Below, one piece after another: positions 1-8,962 of a stretch of DNA of 64,000 bases. Made by a program: the position numbers and the translations under genes. The DNA lies in the IMG/VR virus record IMGVR_UViG_3300027779_000011, positions 62,001 to 126,000 of that record, one strand, 5' to 3'. The notes below the pieces were generated by a model that worked only from the letters and a program-made list of their open reading frames with translations, made no database searches and was not told where the DNA came from. How positions within the stretch are numbered: the first letter of the stretch is position 1; every line of letters begins with the position of its first letter. This DNA is from a virus.

Positions 1-2
1 GC

Positions 3-203
3 TTAGTCGGCAAAGAGGTCCGATCTTTAAGCGACGAAGAATACGGACACCGCGTTTTAACTTATAATTCAGATACCCAGAGGTATATTGTTGAGACTAT
101 TTACTGGAATAACAGAGAGATAGTGAATCCAGATTATCTTGGAAGCACAATTAGTAAGGATGGCCTATACCGCAAATATGATGTAAGATTTGCGGGGGAA
201 TAA
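3..203 (+). CDS. C-terminal end of an unknown protein (partial)
   Basis: An open frame enters from the left edge of the window and runs 66 codons to a TAA. The visible peptide is polar and rich in Tyr, Asp and Glu, with no motif I recognise. It has no start in the window, so it is the 3' end of a gene that begins upstream. The other two forward frames close within 60 bases, which supports this as the coding frame. Confidence 0.55.
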   Translation, partial: LVGKEVRSLSDEEYGHRVLTYNSDTQRYIVETIYWNNREIVNPDYLGSTISKDGLYRKYDVRFAGE

Positions 204-314
204 GGTTATCGTCAACAGGTATTTGTTGTAATTATATGTAGAACTGCCCATGATTACTTCTGCAAACATACAGATGGATACTTAATTCTTCCGTCTTAAT
301 TTCTGGAGCTTAAA

Positions 315-890
315 ATGAAGGAAGAGCTAGATAAAAAACTTGTTAAGGCGTTCCCACTTCTCTATGGAGATAGGCATGGTCCAATACGGTCAACAGCTAT
401 GTGCTGGGGCTTCGCATGTTCAGACGGGTGGTTTGATATAGTTTGGGATTTGTCCTCAAAACTTGAACCGCTTATTCAGAAGTTTATTGACGACAACCCC
501 AACATGTCCTGTTGGGATTGTGGCTGTGACAAGAACCGGCACTACGGATGGAAACATATTCCCGGTAAGTGTCTGGTAATACACGTCGATATAGATTCAG
601 AAGAAGAGCCACCAAACAACTACCTCGCCTGTCATTGCGAAAAGTATATGGCATCTCACCCAAGAGCCGCTCAGGTAAAAGAGAAGTTTGGAGGGCTTAG
701 GTTCTACATGACATGCGCCAACGACGAAATCTTCAATCTGATCGAAAAGGCAGAAACGCTATCCTACAAAACTTGCGAGGAATGTGGAAAGCCGGGAGAA
801 GAGAGGAACGTCGGCTGGATTCATACCCTTTGCGATTATTGTCATGAGAAATGGGATAAGATTCGATCAAGAAGATGGGAAGAAGAATGA
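315..890 (+). CDS. Conserved phage-type cysteine-rich protein, unknown function
   Basis: The 191-residue soluble protein has several Cys/His clusters: CWDCGC near residue 67, a CHC near 106, and a C-terminal CEECG...CDYC pair that looks like a zinc ribbon (about residues 154-176). The N-terminal half is rich in Trp and Gly (the stretch around AMCWGF and DGWFDI), and QVKEKFGGLRFYM sits in the middle. I associate this layout with a widespread family of uncharacterised phage proteins. Zinc binding is inferred from cysteine spacing, and no catalytic motif is visible. It uses more CGG and other GC-rich codons than most neighbours, so it may have a different origin. Confidence 0.75.
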   Translation: MKEELDKKLVKAFPLLYGDRHGPIRSTAMCWGFACSDGWFDIVWDLSSKLEPLIQKFIDDNPNMSCWDCGCDKNRHYGWKHIPGKCLVIHVDIDSEEEPPNNYLACHCEKYMASHPRAAQVKEKFGGLRFYMTCANDEIFNLIEKAETLSYKTCEECGKPGEERNVGWIHTLCDYCHEKWDKIRSRRWEEE

Positions 891-1011
891 AACCTGAAAT
901 TGAAGACACGATATGACAAATAAACATTCTACATTAACTAAATAATATTAATCCTAAGCAAAATGAAAAATATGGTGCGTTATTATAAAATTAATTTGGT
1001 ATCATAACTAT

Positions 1012-1317
1012 ATGATATTCTTATTTTTAATTAGCTGCATGGCCTCCAAATCAGCTATAGACTTCAACCCAACTAATAGTATGTGTCTTGACGCAACAGT
1101 TGCTAATATGAATCTGGCCGGTTGTGATGTAGTATCTGTTGAGAAAACTATTTATGGTATAACTAAGGTTTATTGCTATGAGGCAGATGGCGCAATGGAT
1201 TCAGAGTGGATTAATAATGAATTTTTTGGAATTTCGTTTGGAATGAAAATTCCAGAAGATGTAAAGCCAATATGCACAGACCCATTTCTAATTATGACTG
1301 TAGCTGAAAAAGATTAG
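1012..1317 (+). CDS. Small hypothetical protein, possible short lipoprotein-like N-terminus
   Basis: The 101-residue ORF starts with a very short hydrophobic run ending in LISC, which resembles a lipobox. The hydrophobic stretch has only eight residues and no basic N-region, so export is doubtful. The rest is soluble, with five further Cys or Met-Cys positions and no recognised domain. The frame has no alternative ATG, GTG or TTG upstream before an in-frame TGA, and no clear ribosome binding site precedes the ATG. Annotated on coding appearance and position only. Confidence 0.5.
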   Translation: MIFLFLISCMASKSAIDFNPTNSMCLDATVANMNLAGCDVVSVEKTIYGITKVYCYEADGAMDSEWINNEFFGISFGMKIPEDVKPICTDPFLIMTVAEKD

Positions 1318-1363
1318 AATATTAAATTGCCCTTTGGGTAGAATATCAAACCTGGAGGAAATT

Positions 1364-1585
1364 ATGAGTTTGTTTAATAAATTATTTGGTATGTTTTCTG
1401 GTGCAAATCTTTCTGGTAAGAAGCACGCTGTTATCGCACATACAAAGTCTTCTCTTGGGAGTAACACTTTGTCTACAATGAAAGTTTCGGAGCTTAGAGT
1501 AATGGCTAGGACTATGGGATTGAGCGGATACTCTTCAATGAGAAAGGCAGATCTTGTTAGCTACATTGAGCAGAACCAAGCATAG
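1364..1585 (+). CDS. Small Rho-N/SAP-like helical protein
   Basis: The 73-residue protein starts at the ATG that follows CCTGGAGGAA with good spacing; the longer TTG start at 1334 has no such site. The last 35 residues (from STMKVSELR to the end) match the pattern of the Rho N-terminal/SAP-like fold: a hydrophobic helix, a turn with GLSGYS, then KADLVSYI. That fold binds nucleic acid in Rho and in several phage and plasmid proteins. The N-terminal half is basic and unrecognised. A nucleic-acid-binding role is inference. It lies just upstream of the dnaK promoter. Confidence 0.7.
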   Translation: MSLFNKLFGMFSGANLSGKKHAVIAHTKSSLGSNTLSTMKVSELRVMARTMGLSGYSSMRKADLVSYIEQNQA

Positions 1586-1589
1586 CTGC

Positions 1590-1617
1590 TTGACATACAA
1601 ATATATGTGAATATAAT
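1590..1617 (+). promoter_or_regulatory. Consensus sigma70-type promoter for dnaK
   Basis: TTGACA at 1590-1595 and TATAAT at 1612-1617 are separated by 16 bases, so both hexamers are perfect host housekeeping-sigma elements. The expected start falls near 1624, about 68 bases before the GTG of dnaK. This would let host RNA polymerase transcribe the chaperone genes early. Confidence 0.8.
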
Positions 1618-1691
1618 TAAGTTATCAAATCTATGATAGATTGATGGCGGAATATTTAAACCAATTATGGTTAAATGAAAGGAGAAATACT

Positions 1692-3578
1692 GTGAGTAAG
1701 ATTATAGGCATTGACCTTGGTACTACAAACTCTGCTATTGCGATAATGGAGTCAAGTAGTCCAAGAGTTTTGGAGAATGAAGAGGGTGGCAGAACAACTC
1801 CTTCTGTTGTATGTTATACAAAGAATGGAGAAAGGCTTGTGGGCGATATAGCTAGGCGACAGGCTGTTGTTAACCCAGATAGAACCGTATACTCTGTAAA
1901 GAGGTTTATGGGCAGGAAGTTCTCAGATGTAAAAGAGGAGTCTAAGAAAGTCCCGTATGGCATCACATCTGGAAAGGACGACTCCTGTAAGATAAAGATT
2001 GGAAGTGATACATTTTCGCCGGAAGAAATTAGTGCTCAAATACTTTTAAAGATAAAGAGGGCAGCAGAAAAATATACTGGTGCTAAAGTAAATGAAGCGG
2101 TAATAACCGTTCCTGCATATTTCAATGATGCGCAAAGGCAAGCAACTAAGGATGCTGGAAAGATTGCGGGACTTGAGGTTAGAAGAATTATAAATGAACC
2201 CACTGCTGCCGCATTAGCATATGGGCTAGATAAGTCTGAGGACCAAAAGGTTGTTGTGTTTGATCTTGGCGGCGGAACATTTGATGTGTCCGTACTAGAT
2301 ATATCCGATGGAGTCGTAGAGGTGCTGTCAACAAACGGCGATACCCACCTTGGTGGTGATGACATTGACCAAATTCTTATAGACTGGATGATGGATTCTT
2401 TCAAAGAAGATTCAAAGATGGATGTTTCATCTGATAATATCGTAATTCAAAGGCTAAAGGAAGCCGCAGAGAAGGCTAAGATCGAGCTTTCAAGTGCTCA
2501 GTCAACTGATATAACTCTGCCGTTTTTAACAGCAGATAGCACAGGGCCGAAACATTTAAACGCCACCCTGTCAAGATCGAAATTTGAGCAGATGATCGAA
2601 AGCTTTGTCCAAAGGGTTATGATTCCAGCGGATAAAGCCGTAAAGGATTCAGGCGTATCGCTATCCGAAATAGATGAAGTCATCCTTGTTGGTGGGTCAA
2701 CAAGGATTCCGATTGTAAAAGAGGCAGTCGAGAAATTTTTTGGAAAGACTCCTAATTCGTCTGTAAATCCAGATGAGGTAGTAGCCCTAGGAGCCGCCGT
2801 TCAAGCTGGCGTGTTCTCTGGAGATGTTACAGATATTTTGCTTCTTGACGTTACGCCCCTTTCTCTTGGCATTGAGACTATGGGTGGTGTTATGACTAAT
2901 TTAATTTCCAGAAACACCACAATACCTTGCACGAAGAGTCAGGTATTCTCAACCGCTGAATCGAATCAGACAGCGGTTGATATAAATGTCTTTCAAGGAG
3001 AAAGGAAGCTAGCTGTAGAGAACATGTCACTGGGGTCATTCAGGCTTGATGGGGTGCCTCCAGCGCCAAGGGGCGTTCCTCAGATCGAGGTTTCGTTTGA
3101 TATAGACGCAAATGGAATAGTTAGTGTTTATGCGAAAGATCAGGCTACTAAAAAGGAGCAGTCTATAACGGTAAGTGGGGTTGGTACGCTTTCGGATGAT
3201 GAAGTTGAAAAAATGGTAAAAGAGGCTAAAGATAACGAGGATGAGGATAGAGCCAAACTTGAGCTGATAGAAAAAAGGAATCAGCTAGATTCTTTAGTTT
3301 ATCAATCTACAAAGTTTGTTGATGAGAACAGAGAGTCTCTCTCTAGCGATCTGATAGATAATCTAGAGTCCTCTGTTGAGGATGCCAGAGAGTCGCTGGA
3401 TGCAGATAATATTAACGATTTGGATAGATGTATTCAAAGTGTTCAATCTGCCCTTCATGAATTATCAAGTCAAATGCATGAAGAAGTTTCGGATACGGAA
3501 GGCGTGGAGCCTAATGATGCTTCTAACGCTACCGATGATAACGTTGTTGATGTTGACTTCAAAGATGTTGTTGAATAG
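1692..3578 (+). CDS. dnaK: Hsp70 chaperone DnaK
   Basis: This is a full-length Hsp70 of 628 residues, an ATP-driven chaperone that binds and releases unfolded polypeptides. The GTG start follows AAAGGAGAAA; an in-frame ATG at 1641 would add 17 unlikely residues. The N-terminal ATPase has GIDLGTTNS at residues 6-14, Lys70 in the expected position, the [10 protein letters not shown] segment and FDLGGGTFD. The substrate domain has the [10 protein letters not shown] linker region, followed by a helical lid and an acidic tail ending in DVDFKDVVE, as in bacterial DnaK. No DnaJ or GrpE is seen in the window, so it probably uses host co-chaperones (inference). It is followed by an Hsp20 gene, and its own sigma70 promoter lies just upstream. 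Complete dnaK genes are uncommon in phages. Confidence 0.97.
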   Translation: MSKIIGIDLGTTNSAIAIMESSSPRVLENEEGGRTTPSVVCYTKNGERLVGDIARRQAVVNPDRTVYSVKRFMGRKFSDVKEESKKVPYGITSGKDDSCKIKIGSDTFSPEEISAQILLKIKRAAEKYTGAKVNEAVITVPAYFNDAQRQATKDAGKIAGLEVRRIINEPTAAALAYGLDKSEDQKVVVFDLGGGTFDVSVLDISDGVVEVLSTNGDTHLGGDDIDQILIDWMMDSFKEDSKMDVSSDNIVIQRLKEAAEKAKIELSSAQSTDITLPFLTADSTGPKHLNATLSRSKFEQMIESFVQRVMIPADKAVKDSGVSLSEIDEVILVGGSTRIPIVKEAVEKFFGKTPNSSVNPDEVVALGAAVQAGVFSGDVTDILLLDVTPLSLGIETMGGVMTNLISRNTTIPCTKSQVFSTAESNQTAVDINVFQGERKLAVENMSLGSFRLDGVPPAPRGVPQIEVSFDIDANGIVSVYAKDQATKKEQSITVSGVGTLSDDEVEKMVKEAKDNEDEDRAKLELIEKRNQLDSLVYQSTKFVDENRESLSSDLIDNLESSVEDARESLDADNINDLDRCIQSVQSALHELSSQMHEEVSDTEGVEPNDASNATDDNVVDVDFKDVVE

Positions 3579-3640
3579 AATTAATTCAAAATAATGGTGA
3601 TTAGCTATTTATTAGAGAGAAAATAAGATAAGGAGGTTAT

Positions 3641-4126
3641 ATGAATAATATAAATAGAAACTATAAAATAGCCCCGAGTAGCCTATCGAAGAGTGAGTTC
3701 TTAACACCATTTGATGCTATATTTGATGATATGATTAACAGCATGTTTCCAACCGCATCAAGAGATCTTGGAGAGAACTTTTTCAACAAAGGTTCGTACC
3801 CAAAGGTTAATGTTATAAACAAGATAGACAGCCTCTTGATAGAGGCTGCAATACCCGGCATGAGCAGAGAAGATGTTGATGTTGAAGTTCATGATGGAGT
3901 GCTCACAGTTAGAGGATCTAGCAATCAACATGAGAATATAAATGACGGCCAGTATGTAAAAAGAGAGATAAAGAGATCTTCTTTCCAAAGATCATTTAGA
4001 CTTGGTGAGAATCTTTTATCTTCGAAAATTACTGCATCTTATGAGAAGGGTATTCTATCATTAAATATCCCAAAGAAGGTGATCGAAGATTCTCCATCAG
4101 ATCCCGTAAAGATTGAGATAGGCTAG
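3641..4126 (+). CDS. Small heat shock protein, Hsp20/IbpA family
   Basis: This 161-residue protein has an alpha-crystallin domain at about residues 55-150. It contains the typical IEAAIPGMSREDVDVEV beta-sandwich start, the GVLTVRG strand, a KREI...FQRSFRLGE segment and the EKGILSLNIPK motif near the end. Small heat shock proteins are ATP-independent holdases that keep unfolding clients soluble for DnaK or GroEL. It has an AGGAGG ribosome site and lies 62 bases after dnaK, so the two are probably cotranscribed. A second, more divergent Hsp20 lies at 29016-29510. Confidence 0.95.
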   Translation: MNNINRNYKIAPSSLSKSEFLTPFDAIFDDMINSMFPTASRDLGENFFNKGSYPKVNVINKIDSLLIEAAIPGMSREDVDVEVHDGVLTVRGSSNQHENINDGQYVKREIKRSSFQRSFRLGENLLSSKITASYEKGILSLNIPKKVIEDSPSDPVKIEIG

Positions 4127-4152
4127 TTATATAATAAGATAATCATAATCGC

Positions 4153-4181
4153 TTGCTAATTAATTATGTATAGTTGATAAT
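4153..4181 (+). promoter_or_regulatory. Candidate sigma70-like promoter
   Basis: TTGCTA at 4153-4158 and GATAAT at 4176-4181 are 17 bases apart, ahead of the small gene at 4205 and the M50 protease. The match is 4 of 6 and 5 of 6 to consensus. In AT-rich DNA such matches also arise by chance. Confidence 0.4.
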
Positions 4182-4204
4182 GCTGCTTAGCTTAGGAGGT
4201 TATT

Positions 4205-4429
4205 ATGGAAAAAGAGTTAACACCAATAGAGGCTGCCTCTTATTGTGCATATAGCTTTTCTTATAATATGTATAATGATATGTTGTTATTTACTACATTG
4301 AATATAATTTCAACTATGAACAACTCAGGGATCATAGGACTTAATGAGTCTGTTGAAGATGACATGACAGAGCAGCTTTGTAGACAAGTATTAACAAATT
4401 CAGAATATAGAACCATAGGTATAGCGTAG
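4205..4429 (+). CDS. Small hypothetical protein
   Basis: A 74-residue protein preceded by an excellent AGGAGG site seven bases from the ATG. It looks helical, with a Tyr/Asn/Met-rich centre and an acidic C-terminal third, and has no recognised domain. The gene ends nine bases before the M50 protease gene, so the two are probably one transcript. The ribosome site and tight spacing are the main support for its being real. Confidence 0.65.
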   Translation: MEKELTPIEAASYCAYSFSYNMYNDMLLFTTLNIISTMNNSGIIGLNESVEDDMTEQLCRQVLTNSEYRTIGIA

Positions 4430-4438
4430 AATTTAGAA

Positions 4439-5089
4439 ATGAAAATTTTTTCTATTAAAAAGATTCCAATAGAAATACATTATAGTCTAATATTACTCTC
4501 CCTTGTTCTGTTTTTTATAGAGTTGATTAGTAACGGATTCTACTCTACGATTACCTATGGCTCATTATTTATAGTGTTATTTTCATCAGTAATGTTGCAT
4601 GAGATTGGACATGCTTTGGTCGCGAGGAAGTTTGGAATACCAACTAGAAAAATAATATTGTTCCCGCTTGGCGGAATAGCCTTTATTGATTCTAAAAATA
4701 TGACTCCTAAGCAAGAGTTTTTTATCTCAATTGCAGGACCACTTGTAAATCTTCTTGTTGTATTACTTGGATTAATTATAACATTAATTAGTGATTCGTT
4801 TTTCATTTATTGTATTATAATTATAAATATGATTATGGGTATATTTAACTTAATTCCAGCATATCCTATGGATGGAGGAAGGGTTCTTCGATCGGGCCTT
4901 TCTATGTTTTTAAGTCATAAGGTTGCGACAAATATATCTGTATCAATTTCTCTTTTAATATCAGCATCTCTTATTATATCTGGAATACTCTATAGCTGGA
5001 TATCAGTTATTATAATTGGTATATTTTTAATATATTATAATTGCAAACAACTAAAAGGATCTTTCAAAAGGGAGGATGATGATGGATGA
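4439..5089 (+). CDS. M50 family membrane metalloprotease (site-2 protease)
   Basis: This 216-residue polytopic membrane protein cleaves, in its family, substrates within or near the membrane. The zinc motif HEIGH is at residues 54-58 inside a hydrophobic helix. The third-ligand motif, NLIPAYPMDGGR, lies after two further membrane segments, exactly the M50B order. It has about five hydrophobic segments and no PDZ or CBS domain, so it is a minimal member. The gene follows a small ORF by nine bases and overlaps the next one. Its substrate is unknown. Its position near DnaK and Hsp20 suggests a membrane-stress or signal-cleavage role (inference). Confidence 0.93.
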   Translation: MKIFSIKKIPIEIHYSLILLSLVLFFIELISNGFYSTITYGSLFIVLFSSVMLHEIGHALVARKFGIPTRKIILFPLGGIAFIDSKNMTPKQEFFISIAGPLVNLLVVLLGLIITLISDSFFIYCIIIINMIMGIFNLIPAYPMDGGRVLRSGLSMFLSHKVATNISVSISLLISASLIISGILYSWISVIIIGIFLIYYNCKQLKGSFKREDDDG

Positions 5090-5225
5090 TGAGAAGCCTA
5101 AATTTATTTATTTTAAGTTCTTAGGAAGGAAGCAGGTTCAAGTATCCAAAGAACAGTGGGAAGCTGATTGGAAAATTTGGCATGAAAGAGTTCACAAAAA
5201 GGGAGCTTCGTGGCATCTGAAATAG
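5082..5225 (+). CDS. Very small basic, Trp-rich protein
   Basis: A 47-residue ORF overlaps the end of the M50 gene by eight bases and is preceded by GGAGG at 5071-5075. ATG codons at 5076 and 5079 are in frame too, but 5082 has the best spacing. The product is basic with four Trp residues and no known domain. Coupled translation with the upstream protease gene is likely from the overlap. Confidence 0.6.
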   Translation: MDDEKPKFIYFKFLGRKQVQVSKEQWEADWKIWHERVHKKGASWHLK

Positions 5226-5253
5226 AACGCGGAAAGTCTAAACTATAATAAGT

Positions 5254-7218
5254 TTATGATGATATTATCTTATCGGTATGCTTCACATTTCTAGAAGCGA
5301 CAAGCTTTAGCCCGCCACCTGCTTCTCCAACTGGCGTTTGAACTGGTACGTTTTGAGATATGGGTAGCGGAATAACGTTAGATGTAGCGGCTGGTTTCAA
5401 GGGTGGTAGTCCTGCGCTTATCATATCTTCTAGTGCGGAGCTGTCGCTAGCATTATCCTGTGTTCTTCGCGCCTCCATTTCCTGATCTGTTAATCGGATG
5501 TTTGATAACACGGGAGCGCCTTCAGATGTGGACATTGAAGAAGCCCACTTTCTGCTAGCGTTAGCGAACGCTATCTGAAGAACGGTGTCGTATGCTGAGG
5601 ATAACCTGTCCTTTATACCTGTTTCAATTCCCATTATAATTATACTAGTAAATATATCTATGCAGACTGCCACAGCGGTTACCACACCTGCCGTTAGTAA
5701 ACCCGCCAGTTCAAGAACTATAAATATTATATCGAGTACAGCCTGAACTGTATTTAATATAACTTGGTACATGTTATGTTGGAGATCTCTGAGACCCTTT
5801 GCATACTTGGCCAAAACAAGCTGCCTAGATGGTTCATCCGAGCTTTCTTGAAACTTAGAGCCGCACTCTTCAGCTGTTTCGTTATACTTAAGAACCTTCA
5901 TACCGCTTAGGCTAATTCCTGCTTTACTTGCAAGTGGAGATACGTCATCTTGAAGAGCCTTCCATCCATAATAGACTCCATCCACTATTGCCCCGACACT
6001 AAATATAAGGCCTAAGAATGGGAGAACTTTTGCTCCATATTTCATTATTAATTTTATTATTGCGATGACACCTCCAGTGAGAAAGGCCCAAGTCGCTGCC
6101 GAAGCATCCTTTATCCACTCCCATAGCTTACATGCTGCGGTACTTATCCCATCCCAAACTGTTCCTAGACCTTCTGTTGTAATATCATATGCGTCTGAAA
6201 TGAAATCGGTTGCGGGGCCAGCTAACTCAACGGCGCCATCCCAAGTATCTTCAGCTACATCTGCAACATAACTAACGGCATCATCAGCCCACTGAGGCCA
6301 TGCGGTCTTGCTTAATGAATCTCCATTTCCGGCTGTCTTTAATAGCTCTGCATCGTTTCCATTCATATATGATTCTTTATTTATGGGACCCCTGAATGAC
6401 TGTGATGATTCAAATATTTCATCAAAAGATTTTTCCCCACTCCCAACAGCGTCTACGAACTCCTTAAGATCACTATTTAGAATAGACCTTCCACTACTTC
6501 CATACTTTTTAATATAATCTAGCTCAAGATAAGTTTTTAAACATTGTAGGGCATATGAGTTTGAATAATTTGAATAATACTTTTTATCTGATGCTATTTT
6601 GATAACGCTGTTTTCTGCAAATGACTTCTTGTCAAAGCCTTTTAGTATCATTTTATTTTCTGTTATTTTATATGTAGCAATTATTACATCATGATTACTT
6701 GAGTAGTAAGTATCGTGTCTTTTTGATATAGCCCTCTTTCTTATTTGACTAATTCTTTTTACACTTGCAGTTGATTCATCAATACATTCTTTATTCTCTT
6801 CGATAGTGTCGAAAACAGACGGGTCTTGTTGATATTGATCTTCAAGAGCGGGCAAAGCACCTGGGTCTGCCTTGGACTTATTTAATATGTCCTGAGCTCC
6901 ATTCTTTCCTACATTTCCATCCATTTTTTTACAAAATCCAGTTATTCCCTCAAGACCTGAGGCAAAAGCTGCGGAGGTTGCTTTTTCTTCATGCTTGTTA
7001 AACTCAGCCATAACATCCCACCACTCTCTTGCTTCGGGGCTCATATCGTCAACATCAACGCCTTCTGGCATAGGGAATAAGCTTCCTTCATCTCCAGTGG
7101 TTGAAACCGCAGCTTTGCCGGTCCCTCTAATGAGAGCAGCTTCTTGCGCTTTTTTGGATATGAATATCCTCTTGCTTTGCTTTTCAGAATATTCTTTGTG
7201 TTTTTTAGATATTATCAT
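5254..7218 (-). CDS. Large protein with two hydrophobic blocks, unknown function (only minus-strand gene)
   Basis: A 654-residue ORF runs against all other genes in the window. The first ~320 residues are polar and charged, with no recognised fold. Residues ~325-375 are Trp- and Ala-rich and look amphipathic. Residues ~374-418 and ~485-530 are long hydrophobic blocks, each able to form two membrane helices or a hairpin. The last ~90 residues are polar and Pro-rich. No signal peptide is visible. It could be a virion protein that inserts into the host membrane on infection, a toxin-like effector or a holin-linked protein; nothing in the sequence decides. The ribosome site before the ATG is weak. 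Confidence 0.75.
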   Translation of the reverse strand: MIISKKHKEYSEKQSKRIFISKKAQEAALIRGTGKAAVSTTGDEGSLFPMPEGVDVDDMSPEAREWWDVMAEFNKHEEKATSAAFASGLEGITGFCKKMDGNVGKNGAQDILNKSKADPGALPALEDQYQQDPSVFDTIEENKECIDESTASVKRISQIRKRAISKRHDTYYSSNHDVIIATYKITENKMILKGFDKKSFAENSVIKIASDKKYYSNYSNSYALQCLKTYLELDYIKKYGSSGRSILNSDLKEFVDAVGSGEKSFDEIFESSQSFRGPINKESYMNGNDAELLKTAGNGDSLSKTAWPQWADDAVSYVADVAEDTWDGAVELAGPATDFISDAYDITTEGLGTVWDGISTAACKLWEWIKDASAATWAFLTGGVIAIIKLIMKYGAKVLPFLGLIFSVGAIVDGVYYGWKALQDDVSPLASKAGISLSGMKVLKYNETAEECGSKFQESSDEPSRQLVLAKYAKGLRDLQHNMYQVILNTVQAVLDIIFIVLELAGLLTAGVVTAVAVCIDIFTSIIIMGIETGIKDRLSSAYDTVLQIAFANASRKWASSMSTSEGAPVLSNIRLTDQEMEARRTQDNASDSSALEDMISAGLPPLKPAATSNVIPLPISQNVPVQTPVGEAGGGLKLVASRNVKHTDKIISS

Positions 7219-7348
7219 AATTAAATCTTTTTTTAAATATTACTATATATTATATAAAAAAAATACAGCATATATGGAGTTCACCGCTTAATAGTAAAGA
7301 TTTTATTAGTAAGTGCTTAATTTCTTTTTCATATACATGGAGTAAAAT

Positions 7349-7621
7349 ATGAGCAGCATATCTGAATTTAGAAAAATCATAGACAATGTTTCTGCGATGG
7401 AAGAGCTTGTGGCGGCCCAAAACCTTCTTAGGGATATAATGGCCATAAACGATATGAGGGAGAAAATTGACAATCTTGAGAGCGTTCTTTCAAATGGGGA
7501 GAGGGCTATGTTTTATTTTTTTGCAGCAAAGTTAGACTCTGATGAGGTAATAGTTGCTTCAGAGAAAATCCTAGGAAAGATAAATAGACTTCGAAAGAAA
7601 GAGAAGAAAGAAGTAGAATAG
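7349..7621 (+). CDS. Small helical hypothetical protein
   Basis: A 90-residue, mostly alpha-helical protein with a charged, lysine-rich C-terminus and no recognised domain. GGAG stands seven bases before the ATG. The gene sits in the divergent gap opposite the minus-strand gene and 23 bases ahead of the phosphoesterase gene, so it probably heads that operon. Confidence 0.65.
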   Translation: MSSISEFRKIIDNVSAMEELVAAQNLLRDIMAINDMREKIDNLESVLSNGERAMFYFFAAKLDSDEVIVASEKILGKINRLRKKEKKEVE

Positions 7622-7644
7622 GATATTACCAGGAACTTTAAAGT

Positions 7645-8313
7645 ATGAAAAGAATAGTCCTTTCTGATATACACATCGGTAGCAAGTATTACAAAGCAGA
7701 AGAGCTTACTTCGTTTTTAAAAAATGAATATTACGACCAGCTAATTTTAGATGGAGACATACTGGATTTAATAAAATCCCCAATGTTTACAGAGAGGGCT
7801 TATGATCTGCTAAGCGCAATTGATTATTCAAAAGAAATAATATATGTAATTGGAAATCATGATATAGCATTACTGGGATTCTCTGGAAAAGATTTTTTTG
7901 GCATAAAGTTTGTAGAGAAGTTTGAATTTGAAGAGGGCGGAAGAAAATTCAGAATAGAGCATGGCGATAAGTATGAAGCCGGAATTATTCATTATAACTT
8001 TTCAATGAAGATAATATCAATTATTCAAGACTGGCTTGAACATTCTTTTAATATAGACCTAACATCTTGGTTTGTTGATAGAAAGATGAAGAAGAGGAAA
8101 CTTAGGAGAATTTGGGATATAATAGATAGAAATAAAGATGCTGACGTTATAGTCATGGGACACTCGCATTGTCCGGAAGCGATAATATGGGTTGATGAGA
8201 AACAAAATATAAAAACATATGTTAACAGTGGAGACTGGGTTTCTCATCAGTCTTATGTTGAGATAATAGATGGAGTTATAAGGCTTAGAAGTTATGAATC
8301 AGAAAATAGTTAA
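7645..8313 (+). CDS. Calcineurin-like metallophosphoesterase, LpxH-like
   Basis: The 222-residue protein carries the full set of metallophosphoesterase motifs in order: LSDIHIG (residues 6-12), LDGDILD, GNHD, a separate HGD, and GHSH. The HGD before GHSH and the overall length resemble LpxH/YbbF UDP-2,3-diacylglucosamine pyrophosphatases, which act in lipid A synthesis at the inner membrane face. The substrate cannot be read from sequence, and a nucleotide or other phosphodiester is equally possible. Its last 20 bases overlap the methyltransferase gene, so the two are translated together. Confidence 0.88.
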   Translation: MKRIVLSDIHIGSKYYKAEELTSFLKNEYYDQLILDGDILDLIKSPMFTERAYDLLSAIDYSKEIIYVIGNHDIALLGFSGKDFFGIKFVEKFEFEEGGRKFRIEHGDKYEAGIIHYNFSMKIISIIQDWLEHSFNIDLTSWFVDRKMKKRKLRRIWDIIDRNKDADVIVMGHSHCPEAIIWVDEKQNIKTYVNSGDWVSHQSYVEIIDGVIRLRSYESENS

Positions 8314-8920
8314 AACATCTTTAGATATAGATGATTGGTTTAGTTCACTTAATGAGAATATTGACCTGTGGATAACAGACCCACCGTATCCGTTTGATAA
8401 TAAAAATGGAACAAACAGGTTTAATTATAAAGATGGAAATGATAATATGTACCAAAGGCTCAGCTGGTCAAAGTTATCATCTATTTTCTCTGAAATGTAT
8501 AATAGATCCAATGAAGGATCTAGGGCATATGTTTTTTGTAATCGTGATGGGTTGTTTGAGACCCAGCCCCTATTGAAGAAGTCAGGGTGGACATTCAGAA
8601 ATGTATTAATATGGGACAAGAAGAGGCTTGGTATGGGCTATCACTGGAGGAACAAGGCTGAATATATCTTATATGTAACGAAAGGAAAGCCGAAGTCTTA
8701 TGTGAAAGGTGCCGGAAACATATTTTCCTATAGCAAACCAAGAAACATGGGCGTTTCTGCGAAGCCTTATGATATTTGGGCCGATATACTGGAGAATAGC
8801 GCCGTGTTGGGCGATACTTGTGCAGACCCGTTTGCTGGTTCGGACCCAATGGAGAAAGCTTTGTTGAGTTATCCAAATCTATATAGTAAAATAGGCTCTG
8901 CTTATACAAATTCTGTATAG
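8294..8920 (+). CDS. DNA methyltransferase (amino-methyl type, beta-like order)
   Basis: This 208-residue protein has the catalytic motif DPPY at residues 29-32 near the N-terminus. The S-adenosylmethionine motif (DPFAGSDP, a variant of FxGxG) comes near residue 178. That order is typical of beta-class N6-adenine or N4-cytosine DNA methyltransferases. It is short and has no clear target-recognition domain. The aromatic after DPP (Tyr) fits adenine or cytosine amino methylation. No restriction endonuclease lies beside it, so it is probably an orphan that protects phage DNA from host restriction (inference). The third Gly of motif I is Asp here, which is unusual. Confidence 0.85.
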   Translation: MNQKIVKTSLDIDDWFSSLNENIDLWITDPPYPFDNKNGTNRFNYKDGNDNMYQRLSWSKLSSIFSEMYNRSNEGSRAYVFCNRDGLFETQPLLKKSGWTFRNVLIWDKKRLGMGYHWRNKAEYILYVTKGKPKSYVKGAGNIFSYSKPRNMGVSAKPYDIWADILENSAVLGDTCADPFAGSDPMEKALLSYPNLYSKIGSAYTNSV

Positions 8921-8925
8921 CTTGT

Positions 8926-8934
8926 TGGTATAAT
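8926..8934 (+). promoter_or_regulatory. Candidate extended -10 promoter before the groEL operon
   Basis: TGGTATAAT at 8926-8934 is a perfect extended -10 element. No good -35 lies at the usual distance, which extended -10 promoters tolerate. It would drive the repeat protein at 8963 and the first GroEL. Confidence 0.5.
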
Positions 8935-8962
8935 ATAATTATATTTAAAGGAGAATTATATA

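Noticed and set aside
887-916. Nine-codon ORF overlapping the end of the first complete gene
   Set aside because: Too short, with no ribosome site of its own and no conserved feature.
2036-2404. Long minus-strand frame inside dnaK
   Set aside because: A shadow of the dnaK coding strand with no ribosome site. The same applies to the minus-strand frames inside groEL, SbcC, the adhesin and the giant gene.
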